DNA of 64,000 nucleotides from the NCBI GenBank assembly GCA_023393915.1, contig JAEXBS010000043.1, forward strand, positions 62,001-126,000, read 5' to 3'. The notes under the pieces are model-generated. The model had not been told where the DNA came from and did no database searches. It saw only the letters and a program-made list of their open reading frames with translations. Each line of letters opens with the position of its first letter. Within the stretch, counting starts at the first letter, position 1. Source of the stretch: Bacteroidota bacterium (GTDB taxonomy: Bacteria > Bacteroidota > Bacteroidia > Flavobacteriales > Weeksellaceae). A program made the translations under genes and the position numbers. This document shows positions 35,623 through 44,396 of this stretch, piece after piece.

Positions 35623-36594
35623 GTGAAAAAACTGGCTATCGTTATCCTCAATTACAACGGCAGAAAATTTCTTGAGGATTTTCTACCAAGCGTTGTCGCT
35701 CATTCTAAGGAATCGGAAATTTACGTGATCGATAATGCATCTACAGACGATTCGCTCGAATTTCTTCAATCTCAGTACCCAGAGATCCATCGGATACTTA
35801 ATAAGGAAAATAGAGGCTTTGCAGGCGGATACAATCTAGGGCTTCAAGAAATCCAGGCGGAATATTATTGCCTTTTAAACTCCGATGTCGAGGTGACGTC
35901 GGGATGGACCCAAGCGCCTGTAGAACTTCTTGAGTCCGATCCTACGATTGCTGCAGTGCAACCAAAAATCTTAAGCTACCACAACAAAGAGTATTTTGAA
36001 TTCGCGGGCGCTGCTGGAGGAATGATAGACCATCTTGGTTATCCTTACTGCCGGGGAAGGGTCTTTGAATCCATTGAAAAGGACTTGGGGCAATACAACG
36101 ACGAAACCGAAATTTTCTGGGCCTCAGGCTGCGCTTTATTCATTCGGGGAAGCGACTTTTGGAGTGAAAATGGATTTGACGAGCGATTTTTCGCCCATCA
36201 AGAAGAAATTGATCTTTGCTGGAGGCTTAAAAACCGTGGAAAGAAAATCTATTATACTTACCGTTCGGTGGTTTACCACGTAGGAGGTGGAACCTTAAAT
36301 AAACAAAGTCCACAAAAGACCTACCTAAATTTTCGCAACAACCTCTCGATGCTTCTTAAAAATTTACCCTCACCACTGCTTTTCCCGCTACTATTTGTAC
36401 GTTTAAGCCTTGACGGTATAGCAGGAATTCGTTTTGCATTTACCGACGGATTAGGACATTTATGGGCCGTAGTACGATCCCATATCGGTTTTTACAAACA
36501 AGCCCCAACGACTTGGAAAAGAAGGGGGCCTTATCAAATGAAAAAATACTACCAAGACCGCTGGCTTATTTTTAAGCACTTTCTCTCTAAATAG
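35623..36594 (+). CDS. Family 2 glycosyltransferase, rhamnosyltransferase-like
   Basis: This begins at a GTG (35623) directly before KKLAIVILNYNG. The 323-residue protein has a GT-A fold with VIDNAST (about 46-52), LLNSDVE as the metal motif, and SGCALFIRG and FAHQEEIDLCWR typical of WbbL/rhamnosyltransferase-like members. It likely adds a sugar to an envelope polysaccharide. It follows the acyltransferase gene closely and is separated from the GH13 gene by a promoter. Confidence 0.87.
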   Translation: MKKLAIVILNYNGRKFLEDFLPSVVAHSKESEIYVIDNASTDDSLEFLQSQYPEIHRILNKENRGFAGGYNLGLQEIQAEYYCLLNSDVEVTSGWTQAPVELLESDPTIAAVQPKILSYHNKEYFEFAGAAGGMIDHLGYPYCRGRVFESIEKDLGQYNDETEIFWASGCALFIRGSDFWSENGFDERFFAHQEEIDLCWRLKNRGKKIYYTYRSVVYHVGGGTLNKQSPQKTYLNFRNNLSMLLKNLPSPLLFPLLFVRLSLDGIAGIRFAFTDGLGHLWAVVRSHIGFYKQAPTTWKRRGPYQMKKYYQDRWLIFKHFLSK

Positions 36595-36634
36595 ATTAAA
36601 AACCTTTCTTCTGTAAGGTCCTAGGATTTAATGG

Positions 36635-36642
36635 TATATTTG
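36635..36642 (+). promoter_or_regulatory. -7 promoter box of the GH13 gene
   Basis: TATATTTG matches the consensus and lies 18 bases before the ATG at 36661. It falls inside a longer frame beginning at 36631, which supports the later start. Confidence 0.68.
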
Positions 36643-36660
36643 CTTCAAACTCAAGTTAGA

Positions 36661-38064
36661 ATGCGTTTAAGATCCCTTATTATTCTCTCCCTTTATCTTC
36701 TAGGCAGTTTAGGCCTACACGCCCAAGAAATCCAAGACAAATACAAGGAAAAACCTTATGTAGAGTTTTCGGGACCTAAGTGGCTTTCTAATGCGACACT
36801 CTACGAGCTCAACGTAAGGCAATTCTCAAAAGAAGGAACCTTCAAAGCAGTCGAAAATGAACTACCTAGACTAAAGAAGATGGGTATTGATATTATTTGG
36901 CTCATGCCGATTCATCCTATAGGCGAAAAAAACCGGAAAGGAAGCTTAGGAAGCTACTACTCTGTTAAAGATTATTACGGTGTTAATCCCGAATTTGGTA
37001 CTTCTCAGGACTTCCAAGATTTAGTAAATGCGATTCATAAAGAGGGAATGAAAGTCATTATTGACTGGGTAGCGAATCACACCAGTTGGGACAATCCTTT
37101 AGTGGAAGCACATCCCGATTGGTACATCCGATCTAGAGAGGGGAAATTTCAATCGACACCATGGAGGGATTACGACGATATCATTGATCTTGATTATAGT
37201 AATCCAGAGCTTCGGGCCTACATGAGTGAGGCCATGAAATACTGGGTAAAAACCTACGACATTGATGGTTTCCGTGCCGATGTTGCCAGTTTTGTTCCTT
37301 TGGATTTTTGGGAAACGATCCGAGAAGAACTTGAAACGATTAAACCTGTCTTTCTACTCGCAGAATCCCAGGACCGAGAACTGCATCGCAAAGCCTTTGA
37401 TGCCACCTACAGTTGGGAGCTATGGAACGTACTGCACAAAATCTCTACAGAGCGCACCCCTATTCATCCTTTGACCGAAGGCTATATCGCAGAACACGTC
37501 TCTATTTTTCCCAAGCAGGGCATTAGGCTGTTGTTCACAGAAAATCACGATAAGAATTCTTGGGAAGGGAATGCCCACGATAATTTTAAAGAAGCTCTAG
37601 CGTTAAGCATCATGCTAACGGTGACTCTTGATGGAATGCCCTTGGTGTACAATGGACAAGAGGCCGGGCTGAATCGTTCCTTAGCGTTTTTCGAAAAAGA
37701 TCCCATAGAATGGAAAGCGCATCCTCACAAAGAACTTTTTACGAAGTTATTTGAACTAAAGCATCGAAACAAAGCACTTTGGAACGGGAAATGGGGAGGA
37801 GAAATGATCCGAATTAAGAACTCTGATCCTTCAAAAGTTCTTTCTTTTGTTAGAGAAAAAGAGGGGGACAAAGTCCTTGTATTCGCCAATTTAAATCCTA
37901 ATACGCGCAAAGTCCAATTTGAGACGCATTTAGACCGAGGAGATTATTACAATTGGTTTACTCAGGAAAAAATGCATTTAAACTCTACTCACAATATCGA
38001 GATGAAGCCGTGGAGCTATACCCTACTTTCCACCACTAAACCTACTGCAGTTCAACATGATTAG
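36661..38064 (+). CDS. Exported GH13 alpha-amylase-family enzyme
   Basis: The start at 36661 (MRLRSLIILSL) gives a signal peptide ending LHAQ; the 467-residue protein is then periplasmic or outward-facing. It has the GH13 barrel with nucleophile Asp207 (GFRADVAS), acid/base Glu near 235 (LLAESQD) and Asp near 297 (ENHDKNS), plus VDWVANHT. It hydrolyses or rearranges alpha-glucans or maltooligosaccharides. The next gene starts 8 bases before its stop. Cytoplasmic glycogen enzymes are encoded 8-11 kb downstream. Confidence 0.9.
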   Translation: MRLRSLIILSLYLLGSLGLHAQEIQDKYKEKPYVEFSGPKWLSNATLYELNVRQFSKEGTFKAVENELPRLKKMGIDIIWLMPIHPIGEKNRKGSLGSYYSVKDYYGVNPEFGTSQDFQDLVNAIHKEGMKVIIDWVANHTSWDNPLVEAHPDWYIRSREGKFQSTPWRDYDDIIDLDYSNPELRAYMSEAMKYWVKTYDIDGFRADVASFVPLDFWETIREELETIKPVFLLAESQDRELHRKAFDATYSWELWNVLHKISTERTPIHPLTEGYIAEHVSIFPKQGIRLLFTENHDKNSWEGNAHDNFKEALALSIMLTVTLDGMPLVYNGQEAGLNRSLAFFEKDPIEWKAHPHKELFTKLFELKHRNKALWNGKWGGEMIRIKNSDPSKVLSFVREKEGDKVLVFANLNPNTRKVQFETHLDRGDYYNWFTQEKMHLNSTHNIEMKPWSYTLLSTTKPTAVQHD

Positions 38065-38614
38065 TTTTTGCGCGCTTGATTTTGAAACGGCTACTTTTGA
38101 GCGAAGCTCGGCCTGCGAGGTAGGGATCTGCGTTGTAGAGGAAGGAAAAAAAGCATTTACCAAGACTTGGCTTATCAAACCGCCAAGCTATCCTTACTTC
38201 CATCCTCGTACCGTTGCTATTCACGGTATTCATCCAGAAGAAGTAGCTGATGCTCCTACCTTTGCAGAAATCTGGGACGAAATCAATGATTTACTCCACG
38301 GCAATCTGATGATCGCTCATAATGCTAGTTTTGATGCCGGTGTACTTAATGGCACGCTTGATTATTACGGTCTATTTAAACCCAAATTGCAGTACTTATG
38401 TTCCCTGAAGTTAGCCAAGAAATCCTGGAAGAATTTGCCTAGTTACGGACTAAAAAATCTGGCTAATTTACACGGAATTCAGTTCAATCACCACCGAGCA
38501 GGAGACGACGCCCAGGTCTGCGCCGAGCTCTCACTTTTGGGCTTCGAAAGGTTAATGATTACTAGGCAAGAGGAGATTTCAGCCTTCTTTAATAAAGACC
38601 TTAGAATGCTTTAA
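38057..38614 (+). CDS. DEDDh-type 3'-5' exonuclease
   Basis: The 185-residue protein has the DnaQ-fold residues in order: Asp8 and Glu10 (ALDFETA), Asp93 (HNASFD) and His146 with Asp151 (HHRAGDDA). It resembles the small stand-alone exonucleases related to the epsilon proofreading subunit and RNase T. The start overlaps the GH13 stop by 8 bases, so it is cotranscribed despite an unrelated function. Confidence 0.92.
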   Translation: MISFCALDFETATFERSSACEVGICVVEEGKKAFTKTWLIKPPSYPYFHPRTVAIHGIHPEEVADAPTFAEIWDEINDLLHGNLMIAHNASFDAGVLNGTLDYYGLFKPKLQYLCSLKLAKKSWKNLPSYGLKNLANLHGIQFNHHRAGDDAQVCAELSLLGFERLMITRQEEISAFFNKDLRML

Positions 38615-38627
38615 AAATTGCGAACTA

Positions 38628-39014
38628 TTAATTACTAAGAACGGAGGAATGCAAATGAAACTTAGGGATTTCTATGTCCAATAATTCACGGCTTACTAAG
38701 TTTTCAATCTGATAGCTACCCGACATGGATCCCACTCCACTTCGAAGGATGACATTGGAAAAGTATTCAAAACTATTTCCAGGAAGAATAACAGGAGTAA
38801 GTCCTATGACGCCCTCACCTTTCACTTCGGTGAAACCAAAACCTACATCATAGATCAGCCACATTCTGCGGTGAAGCTGTACTGGAAGTGGACTTCTGTT
38901 TTCAATCAAAACATCGTATCGAAACACATGTCGGTTCTCCGAAGGATAACTGTTTTTACCATCGTACTTGGGTACTACCGAAACCCGAATATCTAAACCG
39001 GTTGTTGAATCCAT
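38628..39014 (-). CDS. apaG: ApaG protein
   Basis: The 128-residue protein is an ApaG/DUF525 fibronectin-III-like domain: IRVSVVPKYDG at the start, YDVLIENRS and GVIGLTPVILPGNSFEY further on. ApaG has been associated with Co/Mg tolerance and Ap4A metabolism in enterobacteria, but the biochemical role is unsettled. It is convergent with the exonuclease gene. Confidence 0.93.
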   Translation of the reverse strand: MDSTTGLDIRVSVVPKYDGKNSYPSENRHVFRYDVLIENRSPLPVQLHRRMWLIYDVGFGFTEVKGEGVIGLTPVILPGNSFEYFSNVILRSGVGSMSGSYQIENLVSRELLDIEIPKFHLHSSVLSN

Positions 39015-39070
39015 GAAAAGGTCTTTCCCCTATTGCAGCAAAAAGGCTGCCTAAATGAATAAAAGGCAAT

Positions 39071-39104
39071 AAAAAAAACCCGCCTCTTTTAAAAAGAATG
39101 CGGG
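39071..39104 (-). terminator. Terminator of the sucA-sucB unit
   Basis: On the minus strand CCCGC and GCGGG arms, with further pairing inside, are followed by eight T. It lies between the sucB stop and apaG. Confidence 0.82.
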
Positions 39105-39130
39105 ACTATTTAATTTAGATTCTTCACTTT

Positions 39131-40360
39131 TTACAGCTCAAGACCTTTTTTCTCGTCACCTCCTAATAGGAATTCAACTGGATTATCAATGGCTTCTTTC
39201 ACCGCAACTAAGAATCCTACGGATTCTTTTCCGTCAATAATACGGTGATCATAAGAAAGCGCTAAGTACATCATTGGCCGAATTACTACTTCCCCATTAA
39301 CGGCCACAGGTCTTTGAAGGATATTGTGCATACCTAAGATCGCTGATTGCGGTGGGTTAATGATCGGTGTAGAAAGCATGGAACCAAAAACACCACCATT
39401 AGTAATGGTAAAAGTACCTCCTGTCATTTCATCTACGCTGATACTTCCTTCTCTTACCTTATCTGCAAGGTTTTTGATATTGGATTCTACCCCTCTAAAG
39501 CTCATGTTTTCTGCATTACGAAGTACAGGAACCATTAATCCCTTAGGACCTGAAACTGCAATCGAAATATCACAGAATCCGTAGTTCACTTTGTAGTCCC
39601 CATCGATCGATGCATTAACATCAGGGTACATTTCAAGAGCGCGGGTTACTGCTTTAGTAAAGAAGGACATAAATCCAAGTCCTATACCATGTTTTTGAGC
39701 AAATTCTTCTTTGTATGCTTTTCTAATTCTAAAAATCTCGCTCATATCCACTTCATTGAAAGTGGTAAGCATTGCTGTTTCGTTTTTAACCGATACCAGT
39801 CTAGAAGCTACTTTTCTTCTCAGCATGGAAAGCTTAGAAGTCTTCATTTCACGAGATCCAGAAGTGGCCGATACCGAACCAAAGGAAGGCTGCGCTAAAG
39901 TAGCGTCCTCTTTAGTAATTCTACCGTCTCTTCCTGAACCTTTCACTTCACTCGGAGCAATTCCTTTTTCATCCAAAATCTTTTTGGCAGCTGGTGAAGG
40001 AGTTCCAGAGGCGTAAGTTGCAGGTTTTTCTTCCTTTTGCGGTGCTGGAGCTGGCTTTTCTTCCTCATTTTTTTCTACAGGTGCTTGAGGAGCAGATTCT
40101 GTAGATCCTGCTGGTTTTTCGCCCGACATATCAATAAGACAGACTACTTGACCTACTTCCACCGTATCTCCTTCTTCGGCTTTTAGGGTAATGATTCCAC
40201 TTTCTTCAGCCGGAAGCTCCAGAGTCGCTTTGTCGGAGTCTACTTCAGCAATGGGTTGGTCTTTTTCAACATAATCACCGTCTTTGACAAGCCAAGTAGC
40301 AATTTCTACTTCGGTAATAGACTCGCCCGGCGAAGGAACTTTCATTTCTAGAACTGACAT
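39131..40360 (-). CDS. sucB: 2-oxoglutarate dehydrogenase E2, dihydrolipoyllysine succinyltransferase
   Basis: E2 passes the succinyl group from E1 to CoA in the TCA cycle. The 409-residue protein has one lipoyl domain (1-75, lipoylated Lys44 in DSDKA), a Pro/Glu/Ala-rich linker (about 78-115), an E1/E3-binding domain (about 116-152) and a catalytic domain with YDHRIIDGKE near the C-terminus. It follows sucA by 31 bases. No E3 gene is adjacent. Confidence 0.96.
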   Translation of the reverse strand: MSVLEMKVPSPGESITEVEIATWLVKDGDYVEKDQPIAEVDSDKATLELPAEESGIITLKAEEGDTVEVGQVVCLIDMSGEKPAGSTESAPQAPVEKNEEEKPAPAPQKEEKPATYASGTPSPAAKKILDEKGIAPSEVKGSGRDGRITKEDATLAQPSFGSVSATSGSREMKTSKLSMLRRKVASRLVSVKNETAMLTTFNEVDMSEIFRIRKAYKEEFAQKHGIGLGFMSFFTKAVTRALEMYPDVNASIDGDYKVNYGFCDISIAVSGPKGLMVPVLRNAENMSFRGVESNIKNLADKVREGSISVDEMTGGTFTITNGGVFGSMLSTPIINPPQSAILGMHNILQRPVAVNGEVVIRPMMYLALSYDHRIIDGKESVGFLVAVKEAIDNPVEFLLGGDEKKGLEL

Positions 40361-40391
40361 ATTCTTAAAGGATTTATTTTTCGTTAATTAT

Positions 40392-43157
40392 TTATTCTTC
40401 GATTTCAAATACTCTGTTGATAATCGTTTTCTGATTGTTCTCGTACATTTTATGACTTCCTGGAGCAGGAGAACCACTAGCTACCGGCGCTATAACATCC
40501 ACTCCTTCCTTACGGAAGTTTCTTAGGATATAAGACCAAGCACCCATATTTTCAGGTTCTTCTTGTGCCCAAATAAATCGAGTACGGTTCGAATACTTCG
40601 CTAATATTTCGCCAATCTGATCTTGTTGTAGTGGATACAATTGCTCCAAACGCACCAAGGCAACATCTTCTCTTCCTAGTTGTTCTTTCTTAGCTAAGAG
40701 TTCGTAATATAGTTTACCAGTACAGAAAACCAAAGATTTAACTTTTTGCGCCTCCGCAGCCGAATCATCGATCACAGGCTGAAACTTGCCCTCAGCAAAA
40801 TCTTCCATAGAAGAGACTACTTTTGGATGACGAAGAAGGGATTTAGGTGACATCACCACTAACGGTTTTCTAAAACCAAACTTCAACTGACGTCTTAGGG
40901 CGTGGAATAAATTGGCTGGAGTCGTTAAATTGGCTACGATCATATTTTCATTAGCACACAGACCTAAAAACCTTTCTAATCTTGCCGAAGAGTGCTCCGC
41001 TCCTTGGCCTTCTGAGGCGTGTGGAAGAAGCATCACGAGACCGTTTTGTACTTTCCATTTTTCCTCAGCCGCCGACAAATATTGATCAATAATAATCTGA
41101 GCTCCATTGACAAAATCTCCGAATTGCGCTTCCCAAATGGTCAATGCATTGGGAGCTGCCATCGCATACCCATAATCAAATCCGAGTACTCCGTATTCCG
41201 ATAAGTGTGAATTGTAGATCTGAAAAGGTGTATCGGTTATATGACTTAACGGTAAGTATTCCTCCTCAGTATCTTCTGTTTTAATCACCGCATGACGGTG
41301 TGAAAACGTTCCTCGTTCCACATCCTCCCCTGAAATTCGAATCGGATGTCCTTCGGTTAGTAAACTTGCGTAAGCAAGCCATTCCCCCATCGCCCAATCT
41401 AAGGAGTTTTCTTCAATCATTTTTAGTCTCTGATCGAATAGACGGGTGATTTTTTTAATAAATTTTTTATCCTCTGGAAGTTTTACCATGGCAACTGCCA
41501 GTTTCTTTAGTTCCTCAAGGTCGAATTTAGTCGACACGGAATCCTGAAGCACTCCTCTTTTCGAAAGAGGGAAATCTTTCCATGCCTCGCTCATAAAGAT
41601 ATCCATGACATTGCGCTCAATTTGTTTTGAGGCATCAAAGTCCTCGTCCAGCAAGGTTTTGAACGAAGTCTCCATTTCTTTTAACTTCTCTGTTGAAACT
41701 ACGTTCTCTTTGACAAGTTTTTCTTTGTAGATTTCTCGTGGATTTGGATGTTTAGAAATCGTTTTATAAAGGTTAGGTTGAGTGAACCTCGGTTCATCCC
41801 CTTCGTTATGTCCGTATTTTCTGTATCCGAGCAAATCAATATAAACGTCCTTGTTGAATTTTGCTCTAAATTCAGCAGCAAAACGGATCGCATGAACCAC
41901 CGCTTCTACATCGTCTGCATTAATATGCATGACAGGTGAGCTCGTTACTTTAGCAATGTCCGTACAGTAATTGGAAGAACGGGCATCCTGGTAATTGGTG
42001 GTGAAAGAGACTTGGTTATTGACTACAATATGAACACTTCCTCCCGTCTTATATCCTTCTAACGTCATCATTTGAGCGACTTCGTACACAATTCCTTGCG
42101 CCGCAATAGCACCGTCTCCATGAATGACAATAGGAAGAACTTTTGAGTAATCTCCCTTATAAGTATGATCTACCTTGGCTCTACAAATTCCCATTACAAG
42201 GGAAGCAACGGTTTCTAAGTGAGAAGGATTGGGCGTTAAATTAATAGCGACTTCTTCCCCATTGGCCGTTTGAATTTTTTTAGAAGAACCTAAATGGTAC
42301 TTCACGTCACCAGAAAACACATCCTCCTCAAATTCTTTCCCTTCAAATTCAGAAAAAATCTGCTTGTACGATTTACCAAATATATTCGTTAATACGTTGA
42401 GCCTTCCACGGTGCGCCATTCCTAATACCACTTCATCTACTCCTAATTGAGAAGAGCGCGTGATTAATTGATCCAGCGCAGGTATAAGAGATTCACCCCC
42501 TTCAAGAGAGAAACGTTTTTGCCCGACAAACTTGGTATGCAAATAATTCTCAAAAGCAACCGCTTGATTTAACTTCTCGAGAATTTCTACCTTCTCATCT
42601 TCTTTAAGTTGAGCGGTATTCTCATTGACTTGCAACCATTGTTGGATAAACTGCTTCTCCTCCACACTATCCATATGCATATATTCCACACCAATGGACT
42701 CACAGTAAATGCTTTCTAGGTGCTTGATAATGTCTCTTAGAGGCGCAGCACTAGGCATTCCCGTTTGAGTAGCACAAGTAAACTTTAAATCTAAATCGGT
42801 AGAAGTCAAACCAAAATTCTCAATGGCAAGAGTCGGCTCGTAATGCCTTCTTTCTCTTACGGGATTGGTATTAGTAAAGAGATGACCTCTTTGTCTATAT
42901 GCGTTAATTAGATCAAGTACTTTAAATTCTTTTGTGATTTCCTCAGGTACCACCGGAGAAGCTTGAGCAGTATTCGCCTCATGAGTTCGAGGGGAATCTA
43001 CACCACCTTCTTCACCATAAGACTCCAAGGCAAAATCAAATCCTTGAAAAAAGGCCTTCCATGAAGGTTCCAGCGAATCTGGAAATTTTAGATATTGGGA
43101 ATACAAATCCTCTATTAATTGAGAATGTGCTGCATTTAAAAAGGAAAATCGATCCAT
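40392..43157 (-). CDS. sucA: 2-oxoglutarate dehydrogenase E1
   Basis: This thiamine-diphosphate enzyme decarboxylates 2-oxoglutarate. The 921-residue length, N-terminal E2-binding stretch (SFLNAAHSQLIEDLY), MAHRGRLNVL, HGDGAIAAQGIVYE and LPHASEGQGAEHSSARLER (around 41000) are diagnostic of SucA. It is the first gene of the sucA-sucB unit. Confidence 0.97.
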   Translation of the reverse strand: MDRFSFLNAAHSQLIEDLYSQYLKFPDSLEPSWKAFFQGFDFALESYGEEGGVDSPRTHEANTAQASPVVPEEITKEFKVLDLINAYRQRGHLFTNTNPVRERRHYEPTLAIENFGLTSTDLDLKFTCATQTGMPSAAPLRDIIKHLESIYCESIGVEYMHMDSVEEKQFIQQWLQVNENTAQLKEDEKVEILEKLNQAVAFENYLHTKFVGQKRFSLEGGESLIPALDQLITRSSQLGVDEVVLGMAHRGRLNVLTNIFGKSYKQIFSEFEGKEFEEDVFSGDVKYHLGSSKKIQTANGEEVAINLTPNPSHLETVASLVMGICRAKVDHTYKGDYSKVLPIVIHGDGAIAAQGIVYEVAQMMTLEGYKTGGSVHIVVNNQVSFTTNYQDARSSNYCTDIAKVTSSPVMHINADDVEAVVHAIRFAAEFRAKFNKDVYIDLLGYRKYGHNEGDEPRFTQPNLYKTISKHPNPREIYKEKLVKENVVSTEKLKEMETSFKTLLDEDFDASKQIERNVMDIFMSEAWKDFPLSKRGVLQDSVSTKFDLEELKKLAVAMVKLPEDKKFIKKITRLFDQRLKMIEENSLDWAMGEWLAYASLLTEGHPIRISGEDVERGTFSHRHAVIKTEDTEEEYLPLSHITDTPFQIYNSHLSEYGVLGFDYGYAMAAPNALTIWEAQFGDFVNGAQIIIDQYLSAAEEKWKVQNGLVMLLPHASEGQGAEHSSARLERFLGLCANENMIVANLTTPANLFHALRRQLKFGFRKPLVVMSPKSLLRHPKVVSSMEDFAEGKFQPVIDDSAAEAQKVKSLVFCTGKLYYELLAKKEQLGREDVALVRLEQLYPLQQDQIGEILAKYSNRTRFIWAQEEPENMGAWSYILRNFRKEGVDVIAPVASGSPAPGSHKMYENNQKTIINRVFEIEE

Positions 43158-43271
43158 TATTTAGGGTTTCAGTTCGATATAATTGTTAGATTACAAAGCT
43201 AGTAAATTTCTATGAGTGCAAAGAAATTCATAAGCTAAAAAAATGAATGTTCTGCTTAGTAATTCACTATT

Positions 43272-44309
43272 TTAACGGTAAACGGGTAAACTTAATTTCA
43301 CATGAATATCTTGCTCTTTCCTGGGGGCAGAAAAATAAGTTTCTTCTAAAGATCCGTATCGCATCGAGTCGGTCCTTGCCTTCTTTAACAAAGACTCGAT
43401 CGCACCTTTACGTCCAGAGAAACTTCCCTCATAGTAGATAACGTATTTTCGCGAAGGATTTTGGGTTCGAAAAGTAAAATTATTATCCGATAAAGAACTT
43501 CTACTTTTCACAGGAAAACCGTAATAGTACGAGGTTTCTTTTGTTTTATAACTTTGAGCATCTGTAATTCGGATAGGAAAACCAATTTCATCTTCCTCTT
43601 TTTTCATATCTGCAGTCAAAAAATTATAGACTTTCCCATGATTTAGCTCTAAGTTCTCAAGCAAATCATCTCCTCGGTTAGAACTATTTACACTGGTTCC
43701 AAGCAAAAGACCACCCTCTTCCTCAACTACCATTAAACTATCGTAAGTAATGCTAGACAAAAGTATTTCACGATCCACTTTAGAACCTAAAGATTGGTTT
43801 AACGCACTTAGACTATTTTGCAGGGAAGAAACAAAGTCATTATCAGAAAACCAATTGGCCGAACGTTCTAAAAAAGCTTTTTTCGGACTTTGAATTTTCC
43901 AAAGTAAACGGGTATGAGTCGGATTGCTAGGTACAAACTTAATATCAATCAAGAACGGCCTAGAATCTTTGCCTTGCAGCAACTGATAACGTATGGTTGA
44001 ATTAGGATTTTCGTAACGCAAGAAAAACTCTCCTTTCTCTTTTGTTTTTGTGTCTTTATACGAAAGCGACGCACCTTTTCCTTCGTAGGGCCTAAAATAC
44101 TGAATCTGCATGGTGGGAGATTCTTTAAAAAACCGATTCCATGAAGCAAAGCGTTGCAAATTATTGAACTGAGGATAGACTTTCTCTATAGGATAGGGAA
44201 TTTCGCTTTCAAAGACATACTCTTCGTTCTCTTCTGTCCATAACATAGAAAGAGCATAAAGCCCAAAAAGCGCGATAGCAAATACAAGTAGAAGGCGGAT
44301 TAATCGCAT
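43272..44309 (-). CDS. SRPBCC domain plus GyrI-like domain membrane-anchored protein
   Basis: The start is the ATG at 44309 (MRLIRLLLVF); the apparent frame start at 44315 is a TTG inside the promoter box. One N-terminal membrane helix (about 1-22) anchors a SRPBCC/polyketide-cyclase-like domain (about 30-170), followed by a region resembling GyrI-like/effector-binding domains (about 195-345, with YYEGSFSGRKGAIESLL). Both are small-molecule-binding folds; no catalytic function can be assigned. The order SRPBCC-GyrI is one I recall from other Bacteroidota. Confidence 0.68.
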   Translation of the reverse strand: MRLIRLLLVFAIALFGLYALSMLWTEENEEYVFESEIPYPIEKVYPQFNNLQRFASWNRFFKESPTMQIQYFRPYEGKGASLSYKDTKTKEKGEFFLRYENPNSTIRYQLLQGKDSRPFLIDIKFVPSNPTHTRLLWKIQSPKKAFLERSANWFSDNDFVSSLQNSLSALNQSLGSKVDREILLSSITYDSLMVVEEEGGLLLGTSVNSSNRGDDLLENLELNHGKVYNFLTADMKKEEDEIGFPIRITDAQSYKTKETSYYYGFPVKSRSSLSDNNFTFRTQNPSRKYVIYYEGSFSGRKGAIESLLKKARTDSMRYGSLEETYFSAPRKEQDIHVKLSLPVYR

Positions 44310-44312
44310 GCG

Positions 44313-44343
44313 CAAAAATACATATTCTTAAAAAGGTGGCCAA
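44313..44343 (-). promoter_or_regulatory. Promoter of the SRPBCC/GyrI-like gene, leaderless
   Basis: On the minus strand TTG (44343-44341), 20 bases, then TATTTTTG (44320-44313) fit the consensus. The ATG (44309) begins 4 bases after the -7 box, exactly where transcription should start. The -33 part lies in the loop of the glgC terminator hairpin. Confidence 0.65.
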
Positions 44344-44366
44344 CCTTTTCGGTCTGCCACCTTTTT
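44330..44366 (-). terminator. Terminator of glgC
   Basis: An 11-bp perfect stem (AAAAAGGTGGC with GCCACCTTTTT) encloses 15 bases; on the minus strand it ends in TTTTT. It lies 31 bases after the glgC stop. Confidence 0.8.
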
Positions 44367-44396
44367 CTACATTTAAATTTATAAAAAACGAATTGT

